Assembly: GCA_023261345.1 (NCBI GenBank)
Contig: JAHFPE010000030.1
Coordinates: 1-7,593 of the forward strand
Direction: 5' to 3'
Length of the DNA: 7,593 bases
DNA from: Candidatus Woesearchaeota archaeon
GTDB lineage: Archaea; Nanobdellota; Nanobdellia; Woesearchaeales; ARS49
Position 1 is the stretch's first letter; each line of letters opens with the position of its first letter. The notes under the pieces were generated by a model that did not search any database, was not told the DNA's origin, and saw only the letters and a program-made list of their open reading frames with translations. Shown piece by piece: positions 6,326 to 7,593 of this stretch. A program made the translations under genes and the position numbers.

Positions 6326-6919
6326 GTGGGGACAAAACTCATGACTATTCGTGATTTAAAAATTAATCCTGAAACTAAAAGTACGATTCTTGCCAAGGAC
6401 ATAGTGTATCCCGATCTTGTTAGAACTCTTCGTTATGATTCATCTAAACTAGTGCCAATTGAAGTTTCCCCGGATGGAACGGTGCTTCAAGATGACGTTT
6501 TTGCTCGGGCGGCTCGGGAAGCTGGTCTTGAACATGTTTTAGTGCGTGGGGAATTCCCAGATGAGGTTGTTGAAGCGCCCAAGGGCAGTGGAATTATTCT
6601 GCAAAATTTTGTATATTTTATTGGCATGGCGCCATCCATGGACAAGCTAGATCCAATGTTTGATGCATACGTTTCTGCCTGTAAAGCTGCGATACGTAGA
6701 CCATTTCACAAGTCAGAAGATTTCGGATCTATTGATGCTCTTTCCAAGAGAATTCTTGATCTGGATTGCTGCAAGTATGTGCTTCATGGAAGTTTAGTAA
6801 ATCCTGATTCTAAAGAGTTATTTAATGAAGCGACACGCATTCTATACAATAGACTAAAAGAGATTTCTCCGATTCGCTCAGTGAATGGTCGCTCACTTTA
6901 TTTTACTCAACCTTCCTGA
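6326..6919 (+). CDS. Hypothetical protein with possible degenerate ParB-like segment
   Basis: This 197-residue protein is not confidently recognised. Residues 41-75 (KLVPIEVSPDGTVLQDDVFARAAREAGLEHVLVR) follow the layout of a ParB-like domain: a P-I-x-V strand, an acidic turn with G-x-V-L, a helix containing ARAAREAGL, and a following strand. The family's GxxR box is replaced by QDDVFA, so CTP binding or nuclease activity would not be expected. The C-terminal half is mainly helical (105-124, 134-146, 163-180) with a hydrophobic strand region (90-100). There is no signal or membrane segment. GTG 6326 is chosen for its distance from the TATA-like element; ATG 6341 (residue 6) is the alternative, with a weak GGTG upstream. 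The gene is divergent from the kinase, and its last 13 bases overlap the next minus-strand gene. ParB kinship is a low-confidence inference. Confidence 0.7.
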   Translation: MGTKLMTIRDLKINPETKSTILAKDIVYPDLVRTLRYDSSKLVPIEVSPDGTVLQDDVFARAAREAGLEHVLVRGEFPDEVVEAPKGSGIILQNFVYFIGMAPSMDKLDPMFDAYVSACKAAIRRPFHKSEDFGSIDALSKRILDLDCCKYVLHGSLVNPDSKELFNEATRILYNRLKEISPIRSVNGRSLYFTQPS

Positions 6920-7593
6920 ACTAATCCCGCGCCAAATAGCGCATTTAGATAGGGAAATCTCGAGAGTGGAAGCACATATGCGTTATCATACGCTTCAATT
7001 GATAAAGTATCTCCGGGTCTTCCTTCTTGGTTGTCAGGGAGGAACAAAGTTTTAAACACCTTCTGAGGCAAAGAGATTCGAACTACTCGAATGTACAAGC
7101 CACTCTGACTACTAAGTTGATCAAATTTTATTTTTCTTGCGTATACTTCTTTACCGATAACTGCGAAAAAACCTCGCGGAAATTTTACTTCTGTCAGAGG
7201 AAAAAGTGAAGATTGACGTTCAGTTGCGTGAAATATCTCAATTGAAGACGCGCCATCAAATGCACGTAATAATTTCTCCTCAGAATAAATATTTTTGAAG
7301 TGACTCTTCGTATCTTTTTTCTTAATCGCACCAAGCAAGAGGGACTGCCAGGCAGCAACTCCCTCTCCTAACGTGGTGTCTAACAGCAGGACGACTTCCG
7401 TTTGCATAAGCTTGGAAAGTACTGTAATTAAAGAAGTGAATGCGTACCAGTCATTTAGTATTATTTTTTTATCATTTACTGGTTTATTGTAGAGCGGTTG
7501 CGTTTTATAGGATCGTTGTGCGCCGCCGTAGTCAGTTATCCACATATTTTCAGATCCAACAAATCGCGTCAATCGTTGCTCGGCCGCGATAGC
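6907..7593 (-). CDS. Hypothetical protein, 5' end beyond window
   Basis: The minus-strand frame is open from the window edge to a TGA at 6907, giving 228 visible residues. A TTG at 7572 and an ATG at 7545 are possible internal starts. The frame stays open past both, so the true start probably lies outside. I do not recognise a family. The visible part looks soluble and alpha/beta, with a hydrophobic stretch TEVVLLLDTTLG and a strand-rich C-terminal half (EIFHATE, GFFAVIGKEVYARKI, GLYIRVVRISL). No catalytic signature is clear. The 3' end overlaps the convergent gene by 13 bases. Coding is supported by length and by the ordinary globular composition. Function is unknown. Confidence 0.7.
   Translation of the reverse strand, partial: AIAAEQRLTRFVGSENMWITDYGGAQRSYKTQPLYNKPVNDKKIILNDWYAFTSLITVLSKLMQTEVVLLLDTTLGEGVAAWQSLLLGAIKKKDTKSHFKNIYSEEKLLRAFDGASSIEIFHATERQSSLFPLTEVKFPRGFFAVIGKEVYARKIKFDQLSSQSGLYIRVVRISLPQKVFKTLFLPDNQEGRPGDTLSIEAYDNAYVLPLSRFPYLNALFGAGLVQEG

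Noticed and set aside
1..7593. Search for CRISPR arrays, tRNAs, insertion sequences, long direct or inverted repeats and defence operons
   Set aside because: No repeated units, cloverleaf-like segments, transposase motifs or known defence gene sets were seen on either strand.

Overview
This is archaeal DNA, probably from a small, compact genome. Two marker genes decide this: a 61-residue ribosomal protein eS17 (S17e) and an Alba-family chromatin protein, adjacent on the + strand. A diphthamide-pathway gene of the archaeal/eukaryotic Dph6 type adds support. Promoter architecture agrees: several starts lie 25-27 bases downstream of a TATA-like octamer, with little or no room for a leader, as expected for leaderless archaeal mRNAs. 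The window is about 40% GC by eye, with no intergenic gap above about 100 bases. All three convergent gene pairs overlap at their 3' ends. A small-genome (for example DPANN-type) archaeon would fit, but the lineage cannot be fixed from this window.

Layout. (1) Positions 1942 to 1, minus strand: a large open reading frame that runs off the window, with 647 codons visible. It encodes two tandem ParB/Spo0J-like modules, each with a GHRR box, an EDSQ box and a helix-turn-helix. (2) 2028-2564, +: an unrecognised 178-residue protein, divergent from the ParB gene and read from a clear TATA box. (3) 3856-3134 and 3134-2556, minus: dph6 followed by a protein with a RelE/ParE-toxin-like C-terminal domain, coupled through an overlapping TAATG. 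(4) 3950-4747, +: an unrecognised 265-residue protein whose stop codon lies inside the TATA box of the next gene. (5) 4771-5258, +: eS17 and alba, two bases apart. (6) 6240-5206, minus: a complete Hanks-type Ser/Thr protein kinase, whose 3' end overlaps alba by 53 bases. (7) 6326-6919, +: a 197-residue protein with a possible degenerate ParB-like segment. (8) 7593-6907, minus: an unrecognised protein whose 5' end lies outside the window.

How the genes relate. Information-processing housekeeping genes (eS17, alba, dph6) are interleaved with lineage-specific genes. No complete defence or mobile system is visible: no transposase, integrase, CRISPR array, tRNA or ParA partner was found. The most unusual objects are the double ParB protein, the toxin-fold protein coupled to dph6, and the archaeal Hanks kinase with a degenerate glycine loop and a C-terminal tail that overprints alba.
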